A stretch of 54,082 bases of DNA from Verrucomicrobiales bacterium (lineage in GTDB: Bacteria; Verrucomicrobiota; Verrucomicrobiia; Verrucomicrobiales; V1-33): contig JAQGPJ010000007.1 of assembly GCA_028293125.1 (NCBI GenBank), forward strand, positions 1-54,082, written 5' to 3'. The position numbers and the translations under genes were made by a program. A model generated the notes under the pieces. That model was given only the letters and a program-made list of their open reading frames with translations, was not told the origin of the DNA and did not search any database. Below are positions 8,591 to 16,966 of this stretch, piece by piece (position 1 is the stretch's first letter; every line of letters starts with the position of its first letter).

Positions 8591-10810
8591 TCAACGGCGC
8601 GGGAAAACCGGTGTGAAGTAATAAAGGCACCGGTTCAGATTCGGCGGGTAGGAAGCCTCATCCATCACACGGCCGGCATAAATCAGCCGGGCCACATAGC
8701 CATAGTAGCGGCGTTTCCCATACTGTTTGGCCTCCAGCACATTGAATGGCGGGCGGTAATACGAGGCTTGAAACCACTCCGTCACTCCGGCTTTCCAGTC
8801 CGGCAGCACGGAAAGCCATTTGGTTTCCGGGGGATCGGAGGTGGTGATGTCGATTTCCGCACCGTTGACGGATTCAAACAGGAAAATCTGCAGCTCCACC
8901 TGTGACCGGTCAATCACGGCGGTGCCGGAGGCCGTGATGGGCAGCATCAGGGTGATTCGGTCGCCGGTGGATGAGGGCGGGACCGCCGCCGGTGGTTTGC
9001 CGGAGGGGGCTTTGTCCGCGGGTTTGGGCTGAGGCTTGGTTTTGGTTTTGCTTTTGGGCTTGTCTGAGCTTTTGGCGGAGGCCTTTTTTCCCCAGTGCTC
9101 ATCTTGCGGACTCCTTTGCCGGGAAGCTTTTTTGTCGCGGGAGGAGGAATTTTTCCCTGATCCGGCGGTGGTGGATTTCGATTTGCCGGAGGCTTTTCCA
9201 CTTGCCGTTGAAGTGGGCGGAACTGGAGTCGCTGAGCCCTGTTTTGCTTCCGGCTCTGGTTTTCCGGGTTCAGAGCTGGTGGATTCCGGAGCCGGATCCG
9301 TCTGGGAGTCCTGAGGCTGGGCAGATGCCTCAGCCGGAGGTTTTTCCGCACTGGGCTCGGGACCAGTGGACGGGGTGGACGGGGAAGGAGTTTCCTGAGC
9401 CGGCGTGGAGGGCTTTTCAGGTTCCTGCTGAGGATCCTCCTTAGGTTTTTCATCTCCGGGGATGGGTGTGGAATCCTGTGCCGGGACAAGCGCGGGCGCA
9501 GGTGAAGTATCCGCCGGTTTTTCAGGCGTTTGGTCATTGCTTTCCTTTTCCTGGCCGCTGGCCTGCTTCTTTCCAGCTTCAAAGGATGGGATGCGGTCCG
9601 GATGCGTGATCTCCGTTGTGCCTCCCGATGCGGCCAGCTCCTGCTTCACTTTGACGGGGCCGAAACGCAGCGGACGCTGGCGGTCCTCCTCCTCCCGTTC
9701 CGCCATGCCGCGCCGCAGGAAGTCGGCATAGCGGTCCACGCCGTTCACAATGGCGGCGGCCAGCTGGTTCTGATATTCCTTGGTAGCCAGTTTTTTGACC
9801 TCGTCCTTGTTGGACAGGTAACCCAGTTTGCAGGAAACCGCAGCCATCCGCAGGTCCCGCAGCTCATCCACCCGCACGCGGCGCACGCCCAGATCCACGG
9901 CGGACACCCCGCTCACGACACTGTTCTGCACTGTGGTGGCAAGGGCCAGGCTCTCGCGGTCGCTGATGTTGCCGGCAAAAAACCGTTTATCAATATTCGG
10001 GCTGTCGGCCTCGTTGGTGGCCGGAGTGCCTGCCGGGGGCAGGGTGGAGCATTCGAAACCCTTCATGGCCGCGCTGCCGGTGGCGGCCCGCAGGTTGATG
10101 TAGATCGCCTCCTCCTCCACCGCGTTTGCGGTTCCCACCCGGTCCGCAGGCAGCACCACCTTGTCCTCCGTGCGGGTCATCACGACCTTGTAACCGTTTT
10201 TCCGTAAGAGTCCGGTCAGCACTTCGGCCACCTCCAGCGTGAGGTTTTTCTCAACGAGGGAAGGGGTCTCCACGCCGGTGTCCCGTCCTCCGCCCGCCGG
10301 ATCGAGGATGACGGTGCGCAGAACCGCCGGATCGCGTCGCGCCGTGGGCTGCAGAATGGGATCCAGCAGGTTCCGCACATCGAAGACTGACATCATCGGC
10401 ATGTCCTTCGGCTTGATGATGGGGAAACTGAGGTAAAAGGTCCATCCGTTCAGCCGGATCCGTTTGTCCCCCTGGGCAAGCTCAATGCTGAGTTTCTCCC
10501 GTCGGAGCGCAAAGGCTTTGGTCCAGGCCTCCGGGGTTTTCAGATCGTAGTAAGCGGCCACCTGGGCCAGCGGGACATAGGAGCGTCCCTGATAATACAC
10601 CGGTGTCCACTCCACCTTCGGCGTCACCACCGTGGGCATTTTGGCGGCAGGTGCCGCCTGGATTTTCTGAAAGGCGGCGGCGCACAGCACGGCAGCCGCA
10701 GTCCCCAGCATCACAAGGACGGCCAGCGGGCGGCGGGAAAAGGACGGTGTTGGACAGAGGGGAGCCAAGGGAGGGACAGTAACCGCTTTCGCGGTCTTGT
10801 CCTCCGCCAA
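8591..10810 (-). CDS. Amidase_3-fold protein with degenerate active site
   Basis: 739 residues from a TTG start at 10810, 6 bases after the methyltransferase stop; no ATG precedes the membrane anchor (residues 27-48). Residues about 70-155 resemble a copper-amine-oxidase N-terminal-like domain (YYQGRSYVPLAQVA). Residues about 163-365 align with N-acetylmuramoyl-L-alanine amidases: VILDPAGGGRDTG, EKNLTLEVAEVL, VVMTRTED, LGYLSNKDE. The zinc histidine of DPGHGG is Gly (DPAGGG), the SIHAN histidine is Arg (INLRAA), and the catalytic Glu before GF/YLSN is Lys; only the Glu of EKN remains. A long Pro/Ser/Lys/Glu-rich linker (about 390-620) leads to a C-terminal beta-rich domain (about 625-739) I do not recognise. 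It is probably a non-catalytic cell-wall binding or regulatory protein in the periplasm. Confidence 0.85.
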   Translation of the reverse strand: MAEDKTAKAVTVPPLAPLCPTPSFSRRPLAVLVMLGTAAAVLCAAAFQKIQAAPAAKMPTVVTPKVEWTPVYYQGRSYVPLAQVAAYYDLKTPEAWTKAFALRREKLSIELAQGDKRIRLNGWTFYLSFPIIKPKDMPMMSVFDVRNLLDPILQPTARRDPAVLRTVILDPAGGGRDTGVETPSLVEKNLTLEVAEVLTGLLRKNGYKVVMTRTEDKVVLPADRVGTANAVEEEAIYINLRAATGSAAMKGFECSTLPPAGTPATNEADSPNIDKRFFAGNISDRESLALATTVQNSVVSGVSAVDLGVRRVRVDELRDLRMAAVSCKLGYLSNKDEVKKLATKEYQNQLAAAIVNGVDRYADFLRRGMAEREEEDRQRPLRFGPVKVKQELAASGGTTEITHPDRIPSFEAGKKQASGQEKESNDQTPEKPADTSPAPALVPAQDSTPIPGDEKPKEDPQQEPEKPSTPAQETPSPSTPSTGPEPSAEKPPAEASAQPQDSQTDPAPESTSSEPGKPEPEAKQGSATPVPPTSTASGKASGKSKSTTAGSGKNSSSRDKKASRQRSPQDEHWGKKASAKSSDKPKSKTKTKPQPKPADKAPSGKPPAAVPPSSTGDRITLMLPITASGTAVIDRSQVELQIFLFESVNGAEIDITTSDPPETKWLSVLPDWKAGVTEWFQASYYRPPFNVLEAKQYGKRRYYGYVARLIYAGRVMDEASYPPNLNRCLYYFTPVFPRR

Positions 10811-10816
10811 AAGCAG

Positions 10817-11521
10817 TCAGGAGGCAAGCGTTGGCGGCTCCGGTTTCCGCGCTACGTAAAGCGAGGCGATGCCCCCGCTGAGCGGAATGGCCCGTGCGGT
10901 GGCGAAGCCATTGGCACACAGCAGATCCGTCATGTCTTTGCCGCTGGGGAACCGCTCGATGGTTCCTGAAAGGTATTCGTAGGCCTCCCGCTGGCCGGTG
11001 AGCAGGCCGGCGAGCCTGGGGAGCACCCGGTGCAGGTAAAAGCGGTATCCCCCCCGCAGGCCGGGCAGCGAAGGCAGGGAGAAATCCAGCACCACCAGAT
11101 GCCCTCCGGGCCGCAGCACACGGGCCATTTGCCGCAGCGCCGCCGGCCAGTCGGCCATGTTCCGCAGCCCGAACGCCACGGTTATCACATCGTAGGCCCC
11201 ATCCGCAAAAGGCAGCGCCAAGGCATCCGCCACCAGCCACTCCGTTTGGGGAAGATTGCGCTTTTTGGCGATTTCCAGCATCGGCGCGCTGAAGTCCGCC
11301 CCTGTCAGTTTCACACCTGGCACCGCTTTGGAGATGGCTTCCGCCAGATCGCCGGTGCCGGTGGCCAGATCCAGCAGGGTGGCGGGTTTCAGATCCGCCA
11401 CCAGCCGGGCGGTTTTCCGCCTCCAGAGGATATCCGTGCCCAGTGAGAGCACGTGATTCGTCACAATGTAACGACGGGCGATTTTAGCGAAGGCGTCTTT
11501 GACGAATACCGGATCCTGCAT
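10817..11521 (-). CDS. menG: Demethylmenaquinone/ubiquinone methyltransferase
   Basis: 234 residues from the ATG at 11521 (MQDPVFVKDAF); the frame is open 11 codons further but this start fits the family. It has a class I SAM fold: motif I is LLDLATGTGDLA, motif II carries DALALPFADGAYD, and the UbiE signature FGLRNM is followed by MARVLRPGGHLVVLDFS. UbiE/MenG C-methylates demethylmenaquinone or the ubiquinone precursor at the membrane. Verrucomicrobia normally use menaquinone, so MenG is the likelier role. It is the first gene of a two-gene leftward unit with the amidase-like gene, 6 bases apart. Confidence 0.92.
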   Translation of the reverse strand: MQDPVFVKDAFAKIARRYIVTNHVLSLGTDILWRRKTARLVADLKPATLLDLATGTGDLAEAISKAVPGVKLTGADFSAPMLEIAKKRNLPQTEWLVADALALPFADGAYDVITVAFGLRNMADWPAALRQMARVLRPGGHLVVLDFSLPSLPGLRGGYRFYLHRVLPRLAGLLTGQREAYEYLSGTIERFPSGKDMTDLLCANGFATARAIPLSGGIASLYVARKPEPPTLAS

Positions 11522-11566
11522 GACGAAAATCCGCGCTGTCCGCGCCCGCGCCAACCGGGAAAAATT

Positions 11567-11651
11567 TGGTGCTCACGAGAGGACTCGAACCTCCACGAAG
11601 TTACTCACTAGATCCTGAATCTAGCGCGTCTACCAATTCCGCCACATGAGC
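11567..11651 (-). tRNA. tRNA-Leu (anticodon CAG)
   Basis: Read on the minus strand, the gene begins GCTCATGTGGCGGAATTGG and ends CGTGAGCACCA. The acceptor stem GCTCATG/CGTGAGC pairs with one G-T. The D-arm has the TGGTAGAC pattern of leucine tRNAs, the anticodon loop TTCAGGA reads CAG, a short class II variable arm follows, and the T-arm contains GGTTCGAGTCC. The CCA end is encoded. Without CCA it is 82 bases (11570-11651). It reads CUG codons. Confidence 0.95.
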
Positions 11652-11869
11652 ATGTGCGCCAAAACGCGAGCTGTTTCCTCGCACTCCTTTACCGGTCCGG
11701 CAACTGAAATTTTCAATTTTTGTAAAAGATGGGGCGATTTTGGCTCGATTCTTGGGAATTTCAGAAATCGCGGGCTGGAGCTTGCAAAAGAAAGTTACTG
11801 CTGATACTCCGGTGCGGCAGTCGCACCTCTCCGCTGCCGGTTGAGGGACCTGAACCCCAAAACCTTGGA

Positions 11870-12814
11870 ATGCTGGATGAACACTCCGCCGAACAACTCC
11901 GGACCGATCTCCTCACCGGTCAACCCACAGCCATCAGCCGACCTGTTCTCACAGCTGCCGGCAGAGCCGCTTGTGCAGCCCTTAACCGCCAGCGAGCGCG
12001 CGGCATCTTGGCGTTATCTCAATACACTCCACCCGGGCAATCGTTTCCGGTTGATGTTTGGACAGCCCTTTTTGCCGGACAGTCAAGAGAATGGCAAATC
12101 CCGCTGATATCTCTTGATGATTGGGGCTTTGTCCGGGAAGACGAGGGACTGTGTTGTCCGGATTCCCTGACTCCACTCACTCCTGGAGCGGAGGCTGCGC
12201 CCTATCTGCACCGGGCGTCAGGGATGGTTTACAAGCTTTTTGATCTGAGGCCGCACGGCAGCCTTGGGAAAAAAATTGTTTTGGCCCCCGGGGATAATGG
12301 AGAATATGAACTGAGGCACAGGGATGCCACCTTGCTGGACACCATGGAGAAAATTCAGGTTCTTCACAATCTGGGAGGCCACGCCACGGAAATCGTCGGA
12401 CTGGACAGCATGGCGAACTTTCTAATTGTGAAGCAGCCGTTGGCTGAGCCTCAGCCCTACAACAGCGTTGGATATCCGGAATCCGATGCCTACCGGCTCT
12501 TTGAAACAGACCGAACCACCGCCATCAACGCCATCCGTGGGGAAATCTGCCGGGGGTCCGGCCTTCGCGTGCCGTTGGTTGTGGGCTTTGTTGATGAACA
12601 AGCCTGGCTGGTGGCGGACCTTCATCACCGCAATATCATGCGGGATGCGGATGGAAACGCCACCATCATTGACGCGCTCACCGGTTCAGTGACTCCCTCG
12701 GCGTATCAGAAACTTCCCTGGCTGGCGGATGCTGTGGCACGGGCCAAGGGATGGCGGCACAATCTTCAACGCCCAAAAAGCTGGAGTGAGGATTTCGAGG
12801 AGGATGAGATTTAG
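11870..12814 (+). CDS. Kinase-like protein, possibly of the polyvalent-protein kinase type
   Basis: 314 residues from the ATG at 11870; the frame is open back to 11729 but the extra part looks non-coding. The middle and C-terminal parts have the layout of a protein-kinase-like fold: a beta-strand lysine (MVYKLFDL, K122), a hinge-like segment (FLIVKQPL), a catalytic-loop-like DLHHRNIM (D250) and a metal-binding-like TIIDAL (D268). No glycine-rich loop of the classical type is evident. This pattern resembles kinases found in phage/plasmid polyvalent proteins. The first 60 residues have no recognisable domain. It stands alone next to tRNA-Leu, convergent with the DUF6941 gene, and looks less GC-rich than its neighbours. 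Kinase fold is moderately supported; substrate unknown. Confidence 0.55.
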   Translation: MLDEHSAEQLRTDLLTGQPTAISRPVLTAAGRAACAALNRQRARGILALSQYTPPGQSFPVDVWTALFAGQSREWQIPLISLDDWGFVREDEGLCCPDSLTPLTPGAEAAPYLHRASGMVYKLFDLRPHGSLGKKIVLAPGDNGEYELRHRDATLLDTMEKIQVLHNLGGHATEIVGLDSMANFLIVKQPLAEPQPYNSVGYPESDAYRLFETDRTTAINAIRGEICRGSGLRVPLVVGFVDEQAWLVADLHHRNIMRDADGNATIIDALTGSVTPSAYQKLPWLADAVARAKGWRHNLQRPKSWSEDFEEDEI

Positions 12815-12860
12815 AAATTGAGCCGCCAAATCCACCCAGTGGCGGTGGGCGGTGCCGCGC

Positions 12861-12900
12861 AAAACAAAAAACCGGCCCGCGGAGGCTCCGGGGCCGGTTT
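12861..12900 (-). terminator. Intrinsic terminator between convergent genes
   Basis: AAACCGGCCC (12869-12878) pairs with GGGCCGGTTT (12891-12900). On the minus strand the stem is followed by TTTTTGTTTTG, so it serves chiefly the leftward DUF6941 gene. It may also stop the convergent kinase-like transcript. Confidence 0.8.
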
Positions 12901-12936
12901 ATAAGGGAAAGAATCCGGGGGATGAGGATCGGGAAA

Positions 12937-13344
12937 TCAGGCTTGGGCTTGGCCTTCGACGACGATGACGCGGAGAGGGACGGAGGCGAGCACTTCGCCG
13001 CTGACGGAGACCTCGAAGGAGTAGGTGCCGGCCTTCTCAAAGCGGAGGGGCTGGAAATTGAGGATCATGTTCCGGGTCAGGAACTCGGCACCTTCCGGCA
13101 GGGTGATGTCGATGGCGGCCTCGAGGGGCTGCATGATATCGGTGCCGTCCTCGTTGATCATGCGGATGGTCAGCTTGTGGCTGCCCTCATCCGCGGAGCG
13201 GAAGCAGATGCGCAGCGCCAAGGCGGCCTGGGGGTGGACGATGGGCACGGCGCGGGAGCCGATGGTGTCGAAAGTTCCGAGGACGCACAACTTGGAGTTG
13301 TAGTCCATGGCGGAGTCGCAAAGAGTCGCTACTTGGATTTCCAT
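12937..13344 (-). CDS. DUF6941 family protein
   Basis: 135 residues from the ATG at 13344. The frame is open to 13422, but MEIQVATLCDSA followed by KLCVLGTFDTI is the characteristic opening of DUF6941, so the inner start is preferred. The chain is beta-strand rich: ALALRICFRS, AAIDITLPEGAEF, GTYSFEVSVSG, VPLRVIVVEG. No signal peptide or catalytic motif is visible, suggesting a soluble cytoplasmic beta-sandwich. DUF6941 members have no established function. It is single, with a strong terminator after it. Confidence 0.75.
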   Translation of the reverse strand: MEIQVATLCDSAMDYNSKLCVLGTFDTIGSRAVPIVHPQAALALRICFRSADEGSHKLTIRMINEDGTDIMQPLEAAIDITLPEGAEFLTRNMILNFQPLRFEKAGTYSFEVSVSGEVLASVPLRVIVVEGQAQA

Positions 13345-13509
13345 AGGGCCGCGAAGATACCGGATGCGCCGCGAATGCAAACCTTTTTCCGTCCCGATTT
13401 GGGCAGCATTAAAGCCACTCACCTGTCAGGATGCGGGCGGGTGCTGAACAGTGGTCCGACGCCCCTTTGCCCCGCACCTTGAATTCAGAGTGCGGGCCGG
13501 CGGTTCCGT

Positions 13510-14904
13510 TCACCGTTTGATGCTGGAGACGGATTCGAGAATCACGGAAACCATCAGATAAGCCATGGTGCCCACGATGATGGCCATGAAGAAAATGATG
13601 ATCGGAGTGACCATGGCGGTGCCGCGGTCGATGGTCTTCTGCAGCTCCTTCTCATACCGCATGGCGGTGCGCTCCAAGGAGTGCTCCAGATCGCCCGTCT
13701 GCTCGCCGACCGTGATCATGTCCGTGAGCAGGGAGGGGAAAAAGCCGACTTTGCGCAGGGTGCGGGACAGGGCGCCGCCCTCCCCGATCATGGCGATGAC
13801 CCGGGTCAGCAGCGTGCGCAGATGGCGGTTCACCGTGGCGTCGCGGGTGAGCTCCAGGGCGCGCAGCAGCGGGAGGCCGTTGCCGACGAGGTTGGAGAGC
13901 GTTTCCAGAAACTGCACAAAGAACCGCTGACAGATGAGAGGACCGAAGAAGGGCAGGGTCAGCTTGACGCGGTCCCAGGATTCCCGGTACTTGGGCGAGG
14001 TGGTGATGCGCTGGAAGGCGTAGATGCCGCCGCCCACCACCAGACCGATGAGCCACCAGTAGCTCATGAAGAAGTTCCCCGCGCCCATCACCATTTTGGC
14101 GGCGGCGGGCAGGGGTTTGTTCATGCTCTTCAGCAGCTGGGTGAGCTGCGGGATGAGATAGGAGACAAACAGAATACTCACCGCCAGACCCGCGATCATC
14201 AGACAGATCGGGTAAATCATGGCCACTGTCACCTTGTTGGTCAGGGCCTGGACGGAGACCAGGTATTCCGACTGGCGGCGCAGGATCTTGGGCAGGGCTC
14301 CGGAGACCTCACCGGCGGCGGCGAGATTGCAGTAAAGCTCACCGAAACTGTTGCTGGCGACCTTCAGGGACTGCGAAAAGCTCGCGCCGTCACGGATGCG
14401 GGTGCGGAGGTTGGTGGTGACATCCTTCACTGCGGAAAGCTCGTCGCGGCTTTCCATGATCTTCAGGGCGGGCTCCAGCTGAAGGCCGGCGGCGAGCAGG
14501 TCGCTGAGTTCCTCCGTGAACATGATCACGTCGTTGCGCTTCAGCTTGATCGGTCCGGTGGGCAACGCCTTGACGCTATCGCCCTTGGCCGCTTTTGCGC
14601 CTTTTGCTTTGTCGGCCTCATCCGTTTTGGCCGGCTTGCCGCCGGATTTGGCAAGGGCGGCCGGAGCGGCGGAGGAAGCGGATTTCTCCGGCATTCCTTT
14701 GCCTCCGGCAGCGGATTTGGCCGGTGCGGCAGCCCCGGCGGAGACGGGAGCGGCGGATCCGGCGGCCTCCTTGGGCTTGAGGGAAACCGGCTGCAGACCA
14801 TTGCGGTCCAGACGGCGGAAGGCGTCGGCGCGGTCGTTGGCGGTGATCTCGCCATTCGACATGGAGCCCGTGCGCGTGAGGGCGGTGTAAGTGAAGAGGG
14901 CCAT
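13510..14904 (-). CDS. gspF: Type II secretion / type IV pilus inner-membrane platform protein GspF/PilC
   Basis: 464 residues from the ATG at 14904 (MALFTYTALTRTG), 11 bases after the ATPase gene stop. The N-terminus is the usual GspF opening, with GEITANDRADAFRRL. A low-complexity Ala/Gly/Lys insert at about 48-110 separates it from the first T2SSF domain (ELSDLLAAGLQLEPAL). Three hydrophobic segments are visible: AMIYPICLMIAGLAVSILF, WLIGLVVGGGIYAF and the C-terminal IIIFFMAIIVGTMAYLM. The second T2SSF domain has FLETLSNLVGNGLPLL. GspF/PilC is the membrane platform that couples the ATPase to pseudopilus or pilus assembly. No pilin, secretin or peptidase gene lies nearby, so T2SS and T4P cannot be told apart here. 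Confidence 0.93.
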   Translation of the reverse strand: MALFTYTALTRTGSMSNGEITANDRADAFRRLDRNGLQPVSLKPKEAAGSAAPVSAGAAAPAKSAAGGKGMPEKSASSAAPAALAKSGGKPAKTDEADKAKGAKAAKGDSVKALPTGPIKLKRNDVIMFTEELSDLLAAGLQLEPALKIMESRDELSAVKDVTTNLRTRIRDGASFSQSLKVASNSFGELYCNLAAAGEVSGALPKILRRQSEYLVSVQALTNKVTVAMIYPICLMIAGLAVSILFVSYLIPQLTQLLKSMNKPLPAAAKMVMGAGNFFMSYWWLIGLVVGGGIYAFQRITTSPKYRESWDRVKLTLPFFGPLICQRFFVQFLETLSNLVGNGLPLLRALELTRDATVNRHLRTLLTRVIAMIGEGGALSRTLRKVGFFPSLLTDMITVGEQTGDLEHSLERTAMRYEKELQKTIDRGTAMVTPIIIFFMAIIVGTMAYLMVSVILESVSSIKR

Positions 14905-14915
14905 GGGAGGGAAAA

Positions 14916-16733
14916 TCAATCGGGTTCGCCCAGCGTCATTTCATTGGCGGTCACGCTGATGACCTCCTCAACGGTGGTTTCACCCTCCAGCACCTTCCAG
15001 AAGCCGTAGTCGCGCATCGGGATGAAGCCTTCACGGATGGCCTCCTCCTTGATTTTCGACTCGGCGGCGCGGCGCACGATCAGGTCCTCGATGCTTTTCG
15101 AAACCACCACCACTTCGTAAATGGCGATCCGGCCGTAAAAGCCCGTGTGATTGCAGGAGTCACAGCCCTTGTGCTTGGGCGTGTAAACCGTGCGGTTCTC
15201 GCGGGCGGCGGAGAAGCCGGCGGCGCGCAGCTCCATAGCGGTCATGGGATGCGGCTGCTTGCATTTCTGGCACAGGCGGCGCACGAGGCGCTGGGCGAGG
15301 AAGGCCCGCACCGAGGCGGCCACCAGAAAGGGCTCCACCCCCATGTCCACCAGACGCGTGATGCCGGAGATGGCGTCATTGGTGTGCAGAGTGGAGAACA
15401 CCAGGTGGCCTGTAAGGGCGGCTCGGATGGCGATCTCCACGGTTTCAAGGTCGCGCATTTCCCCGATCATCACCGTGTCCGGGTCTGCACGCAGAATGCT
15501 GCGCAGCGCGCTGGCGAAGGTAAGGTTGATCTCCGGCTTCACGGCGATCTGGATCACGCCCTCGATCTTGTTTTCCACCGGGTCCTCGACGGTGATGATG
15601 CGGCTGTCGATGGTGTTGATCTCGCTGAGGAAGGTGTAGAGCGAGGTGGATTTGCCGGAACCGGTGGGACCGGTGATGAGCACCACGCCGTTGGGCAGTT
15701 TCAACAGGTTGTCAATGACCTTCCGGACTTCGGGCATGAAGCCCAGCTTGTCGAGATTGAATTTCTGCTGGTTGAGCAGACGCAGGGAGATGCTTTCCCC
15801 GAGGACGGTGGGCACGGTGGCCACACGGACATCGATCTGATTGCCGTCCAGCTCCAGTCCGATACGGCCGTCCTGGGGCAGGCGGCGCTCGGCGATGTCG
15901 AGACGCGACATGATTTTCAGACGGGCGATCACCATGCTCTGAAGAGCCTTGATGTTCTCCGGCACCGGCACATCCACCAGCAGACCGTCGATGCGGTAAC
16001 GGATGCGCAGGCTGTTCTCCATCGGCTCCACGTGGATATCCGTGCCCCGCTGCTGGAGGGCCTGCCGGATAATGGCGTTCACAAACTTGACCACGCTGGC
16101 CTCCTCGTCGTCCTCATCGAGAACGTTGGTCTCCTCATTGAGGTCCATGGCCCCGGTGTCATTGGGATCGCGGGCCCGCAGGATGGCGTCAAAAGTATCC
16201 GCGCCAACCCCGTAGAGCTTCTGGATGCCGTGGAGAATCCGGGTGCGGCTGGCCATGTGCCACTGGATCTGCCAAGGGATCGCCTGACTGACCGCTTGGC
16301 GGCCGTGAAAATTGAACGGATCGTAGGTGCAGAGCGCCAGCACCTGCGGCCCCTCCCCTCCCGCGGCTTCCATGGAGGCATGGGCCTCCGGGGTCAGATC
16401 CCCGTTCTCATCCACCTGCTGGAGGGCGGGATTTCCAAACCACAGCGGCAGCAGCCGGTGGCGCAGGGCGATCTGGGAGGAGCAGACCTCCTTCAGGCGG
16501 CGGGAATTGCGCGGTTTCAGTTCCGCCTCCCATGGCAGGTGCAGGCTCTGGCTCAGGGCTCCCAGAAAATCCTCCTCCACTGCCAGCCGGGCATCCAGCA
16601 AGTCCTCAATGACCTCCCGCTGGCCGCGGTTGGCCTCGCTGATGATTTTGGCCACCGCCTCCATATCCTCAGCGCCCCCGGCTTCGGCGGCGCGGATCAG
16701 CATATCGTTCATGCGTTGGGCGGGAGTGGACAT
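14916..16733 (-). CDS. gspE: Type II secretion / type IV pilus assembly ATPase GspE/PilB
   Basis: 605 residues. The N-terminal 200 or so form a divergent GspE-N/MshEN-like region. The ATPase core starts near VVKFVNAIIRQALQQRGTDIH, with Walker A GPTGSGKST near residue 360, an Asp-box ITVEDPVE, Walker B ILRADPDTVMIGEMRD and a His-box STLHTNDAI. A zinc-binding four-cysteine knuckle is intact: CQKC and, about 35 residues later, CDSC. It hydrolyses ATP on the cytoplasmic face to drive pseudopilin or pilin assembly with the GspF protein encoded just downstream. ATG at 16733. Confidence 0.95.
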   Translation of the reverse strand: MSTPAQRMNDMLIRAAEAGGAEDMEAVAKIISEANRGQREVIEDLLDARLAVEEDFLGALSQSLHLPWEAELKPRNSRRLKEVCSSQIALRHRLLPLWFGNPALQQVDENGDLTPEAHASMEAAGGEGPQVLALCTYDPFNFHGRQAVSQAIPWQIQWHMASRTRILHGIQKLYGVGADTFDAILRARDPNDTGAMDLNEETNVLDEDDEEASVVKFVNAIIRQALQQRGTDIHVEPMENSLRIRYRIDGLLVDVPVPENIKALQSMVIARLKIMSRLDIAERRLPQDGRIGLELDGNQIDVRVATVPTVLGESISLRLLNQQKFNLDKLGFMPEVRKVIDNLLKLPNGVVLITGPTGSGKSTSLYTFLSEINTIDSRIITVEDPVENKIEGVIQIAVKPEINLTFASALRSILRADPDTVMIGEMRDLETVEIAIRAALTGHLVFSTLHTNDAISGITRLVDMGVEPFLVAASVRAFLAQRLVRRLCQKCKQPHPMTAMELRAAGFSAARENRTVYTPKHKGCDSCNHTGFYGRIAIYEVVVVSKSIEDLIVRRAAESKIKEEAIREGFIPMRDYGFWKVLEGETTVEEVISVTANEMTLGEPD

Positions 16734-16966
16734 AGGCGGCGGATGGGAAAGGGGAGGAGGGACGGAAACAAAGAAGAAAGACTGTGGACATGGACCGCCG
16801 TCTGTCTGGATTGTTCAATCCGCACCTGCGGAGGGCGGGCCCAAGCCAAAAACAGCAGGGCAGGGTCTGCTTACAGCTGTGTTTTGAAAGTCCAAGTGCC
16901 GTGATGAAGCGCCACGCCGGTTTGGTTTTGGGCATTCGGAAGCTCGGCCATGCCTGCAAAGCGGCT

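Noticed and set aside
11567-12814. tRNA-Leu as an integration site for a genomic island
   Set aside because: The kinase-like gene is on the 5' side of the tRNA, no integrase is present and no repeat of the tRNA 3' end was noticed.
13681-16904. Large plus-strand open frames antisense to gspF and gspE
   Set aside because: Minus-strand genes carry complete T2SSF, Walker and zinc motifs; the plus frames are shadows.
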